Assembly: GCA_903896545.1 (NCBI GenBank)
Contig: CAITYF010000272.1
Span: forward strand, 1 to 34,768
Direction: 5' to 3'
Source of the DNA: an uncultured Myxococcales bacterium
Lineage (GTDB): Bacteria; Myxococcota_A; UBA9042
DNA length: 34,768 nucleotides
Under the pieces are notes generated by a model. It was given only the letters and a program-made list of their open reading frames with translations. It had not been told where the DNA came from and did not search any database. The position numbers and the translations under genes were made by a program. Shown here piece by piece: positions 32,986 to 34,768 of this stretch (its first letter is position 1; every line of letters starts with the position of its first letter).

Positions 32986-34614
32986 GTGGCGCAACGAATC
33001 GACTACGCGTTCTTTCCCGGTGTGCGCGACGAGATGCTGTGGCCGACGATCAACAAGGTCCTGGGTCACGTCAAGCGCAGTCAACTGGCGCTGCGCGACT
33101 TCCGCGACTGGCTGAAGGACGCGGGTCTCTGGCAGAAGGAAGAAGCAAGTGCGCTGCTCGCGCTTCTCGACGTCCAGACGGCGCCGCACGTGCAGCTCGG
33201 TCCGTGGGCGGAACTGGTCTTTTCCGCCAAGGACGACGCGGCGGGTCGCGACCTGCTCTACAAGCGCTTGTGCGATGAAAATATCCTGCTCGTGAAGTAC
33301 GTTCTGGAAGCGCTGGACGTGGACGGCGGCGGCCGTTTGCACTCGACAAGCGAGCTGCACCGGATGCTGACGAGCTACGTCTACCCCGGCAGTCACATCG
33401 GCCGCGTTGCATTTGAAGCGTGGATCAAGTGGATTGTGGCGAGCGGCCGCGTGAAGCTGATTGGCATCCGCTGGGGTCTGACGGATCTGGGCAAGCAGGC
33501 GGTGCCGCGCTTGCGGACCGTGGACGCCGACGAGTTTCTGGAAGACGAGGCTGCGCCTGCGAAGGCTCCTGCGAGCACCGCGCCGAACGTCGCGCCCGCC
33601 GCGTTGGTTCCGCCCAAGGCGACGGCCCAGCCGCGCGCAAAGGCGCCAGCGGAAGACGAAGAGGAGATGCCCGACGCGCCGCCCGAGGCGGAGCCGGTCG
33701 ATCCGCAGACTTTTGCGGCGTACGAAGCGCGGCTGGACGAGCCGACGCCCGAGCCGCCGGCCCCGAAGAAAACCACGACGCGGCAGGTGGTCACGGCGCC
33801 CAAACAGTCGGTGAAGCAGACGGCGCGCCCCAGTGGGTGCACGCACGGACGGCTGGACCCGCAGGAAATTGTCGCGACGCTGCGGGCGGTGGGCAAAGCG
33901 CGTGGGCTGGGCACAGGGTCGGTGCTTGCGGCGCACGGTCTGGAAGCGCGGATGGCGCAGAATGACCCGGCGCGGCACCTGTTTCTGGCGGCGCTTCTTG
34001 CGCGCATCGTGCCACAGCCCGACGGCGCGGCACTGACCTCGCTACTGCACGAACGCGCGGGCGGCTGGGGACCGGTGGCGCTGCTTCTCGATCGTCCCGA
34101 GGCGCTGGTCGATTGCCTGATGCGCTGGGGCTTGGCCGGCAACGAACCGCAGACGATTCAGCTGCGCGCGTTGCTGTTGGAAGCGACACTGGGTGGGCGC
34201 GCGCTGAAGGCGCAAGGGGAAGCAACGACGCAGCTCGCGGAAGCATCGACGTCCGAGCAACTCCTGACGCTGCTTGGCCAGGGCGTGCTGCGCGCAGGTT
34301 CGTACGCGGAGCAACTGTGGCTGGTCCGTGAAATGGTGATCGCCGGTCTGTGGACGCGCCCAGCAGCGACCGAGGTTGCGTTCGTGCCGACGCGCGCCGT
34401 GCGCTTGATGGCGTACCGGCTACGGCTCATCGACAGTCATTTTGCCGACACGCAGGCGTCTTTTCTGCAAACCAGCCGCACGCTCGCCGCACGCTTGCCA
34501 CCGGGTTCGCTGGAGGCGGCGGCGCTGGAAGCCCTCGCCCCCGAAGATTCCTTGCGCGTGGACTGTCCTCAGGTCGTAGTTTGTTCCACATTTTGTGCGG
34601 TTGGGAGCGACTGA
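32986..34614 (+). CDS. Two-domain protein of unknown function, C-terminus probably truncated by an insertion
   Basis: A 542-residue protein without a recognised family. GTG 32986 is chosen because GGAGG lies eight bases upstream; TTG codons at 32965 and 32980 do not fit. Residues 1-175 are helical and resemble a winged-helix-rich region (LYKRLCDENILLVKYVLEAL, VAFEAWIKWIVASGRVKLIGIRWGLTDLGKQAV). About 180-290 is a Pro/Ala/Glu linker (DEEEMPDAPPEAEP). 295-525 is a second helical domain. The last 18-20 codons change character (CPQVVVCSTFCAVGSD), with lower GC than the gene body. They coincide with the first helix of the structured element that follows. The natural C-terminus has therefore probably been cut off by that element (inference). 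Confidence 0.8.
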   Translation: MAQRIDYAFFPGVRDEMLWPTINKVLGHVKRSQLALRDFRDWLKDAGLWQKEEASALLALLDVQTAPHVQLGPWAELVFSAKDDAAGRDLLYKRLCDENILLVKYVLEALDVDGGGRLHSTSELHRMLTSYVYPGSHIGRVAFEAWIKWIVASGRVKLIGIRWGLTDLGKQAVPRLRTVDADEFLEDEAAPAKAPASTAPNVAPAALVPPKATAQPRAKAPAEDEEEMPDAPPEAEPVDPQTFAAYEARLDEPTPEPPAPKKTTTRQVVTAPKQSVKQTARPSGCTHGRLDPQEIVATLRAVGKARGLGTGSVLAAHGLEARMAQNDPARHLFLAALLARIVPQPDGAALTSLLHERAGGWGPVALLLDRPEALVDCLMRWGLAGNEPQTIQLRALLLEATLGGRALKAQGEATTQLAEASTSEQLLTLLGQGVLRAGSYAEQLWLVREMVIAGLWTRPAATEVAFVPTRAVRLMAYRLRLIDSHFADTQASFLQTSRTLAARLPPGSLEAAALEALAPEDSLRVDCPQVVVCSTFCAVGSD

Positions 34615-34767
34615 GCCACCTGGCGCGGACCAGACCTGACCCAAACTCCCCGAACCGCTGAATTGCCAACAAAATGGAGAGATGCCGGTTCGCAGGCACA
34701 ATCGTGTTTGCGAACAACGTCCCGGGCGGAACACCCGCCTGGGCCAACCTTACGGACCGGCATCCAT
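34563..34767 (+). ncRNA. Structured RNA, candidate HEARO/omega RNA at the left end of an IscB-type element
   Basis: Helices seen: 34568-34576 with 34608-34615 (one bulged G), enclosing a CACA/TGTG triloop hairpin (34587-34597); 34620-34623 with 34630-34633; an outer helix 34682-34689 with 34756-34763, continued by 34674-34677 with 34764-34767 across a four-base bulge. Inside the outer helix are hairpin 34688-34699/34704-34715 (12 pairs, two G-U) and hairpin 34721-34729/34735-34743 (9 pairs, one G-U), then CCAACCTTACGG. The ATG at 34766-34768 is the last codon of the window. Length about 205, position before a start codon and truncation of the upstream gene match the arrangement of HEARO/omega RNAs, which guide the IscB nuclease. 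The nuclease gene is outside, and the exact 5' boundary and guide (probably the ~20 bases before 34563) are uncertain. A different structured leader is the main alternative. Confidence 0.5.
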
Positions 34768-34768
34768 G

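Noticed and set aside
34618..34645. Third copy of the dispersed intergenic element
   Set aside because: Only CAGACCTGAC is shared with copy A, in the opposite orientation relative to its neighbouring gene. The rest does not align, so the match is probably chance.
34763..34768. Annotating an iscB coding region
   Set aside because: Only the ATG is inside the window; nothing of the protein can be seen.

Overview
The window is high-GC bacterial chromosome-like DNA with 24 supported protein genes. Its content suggests a Gram-negative predator or scavenger-type lineage, most likely Myxococcota or a relative (inference from content only). The clues are many lipoproteins with acidic Asp/Thr linkers, long cysteine-rich proteins, thrombospondin type 3 and lamin-tail domains, 'C-x-D-G-N' disulfide repeats, PEGA, WG and kelch repeats, and a complete outer-membrane import system. 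At least eight products carry a lipoprotein signal. No tRNA, rRNA or CRISPR array was seen.

Layout. (1) 1-2374, minus: a cysteine-rich lipoprotein that runs off the left edge. (2) 2481-9521, minus: a tightly packed seven-gene operon in transcription order: outer-membrane protein, lipoprotein, second barrel-like protein, TonB-dependent receptor, ExbB, ExbD, TonB. Three of its junctions overlap and two have no spacing. Together these would bind a substrate at the cell surface and import it using the proton gradient; the substrate is unknown. (3) 9732-11745, minus: glutathione synthetase followed by an overlapping WG-repeat exported protein. (4) 11894-16922, plus: a lamin-tail/thrombospondin-3 lipoprotein and a polytopic membrane protein with a cysteine-repeat tail. 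(5) 17037-17309: a 22-bp tandem repeat array between convergent genes. (6) 17310-20763, minus: another cysteine-rich lipoprotein and a YwqK/MORN-like exported repeat protein. (7) 20921-24051: a Tat-exported thioredoxin-like protein convergent with a two-gene unit (NERD-like/UvrD-type helicase and HEAT-repeat lipoprotein). (8) 24172-27706: two acidic-linker lipoproteins, the second a GH31 glycosidase, meeting a lipase stop-to-stop. (9) 27911-32859, minus: PEGA protein, kelch lipoprotein and a GT-C-like membrane protein with TPRs. (10) 32986-34614, plus: an uncharacterised two-domain protein whose tail appears to be replaced by foreign sequence.

The most notable region is the right edge. Bases from about 34563 to 34767 form a dense set of nested helices and hairpins, ending in an ATG that is the last codon of the window. 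The size, the shape, the position directly before a start codon and the apparent truncation of the upstream gene fit the left end of an IscB-type element: a HEARO/omega RNA followed by an iscB gene just outside the window. This is inference; the nuclease gene itself cannot be seen. The odd window length and the end at a probable mobile element also suggest this is a whole contig that broke at a multi-copy sequence.

Two other non-coding signals stand out: the 22-bp array, with 13 register positions and no length variation, and a ~90-bp sequence present twice (19892-19980 and 27773-27860), each about 50 bp beyond the stop of a minus-strand gene.
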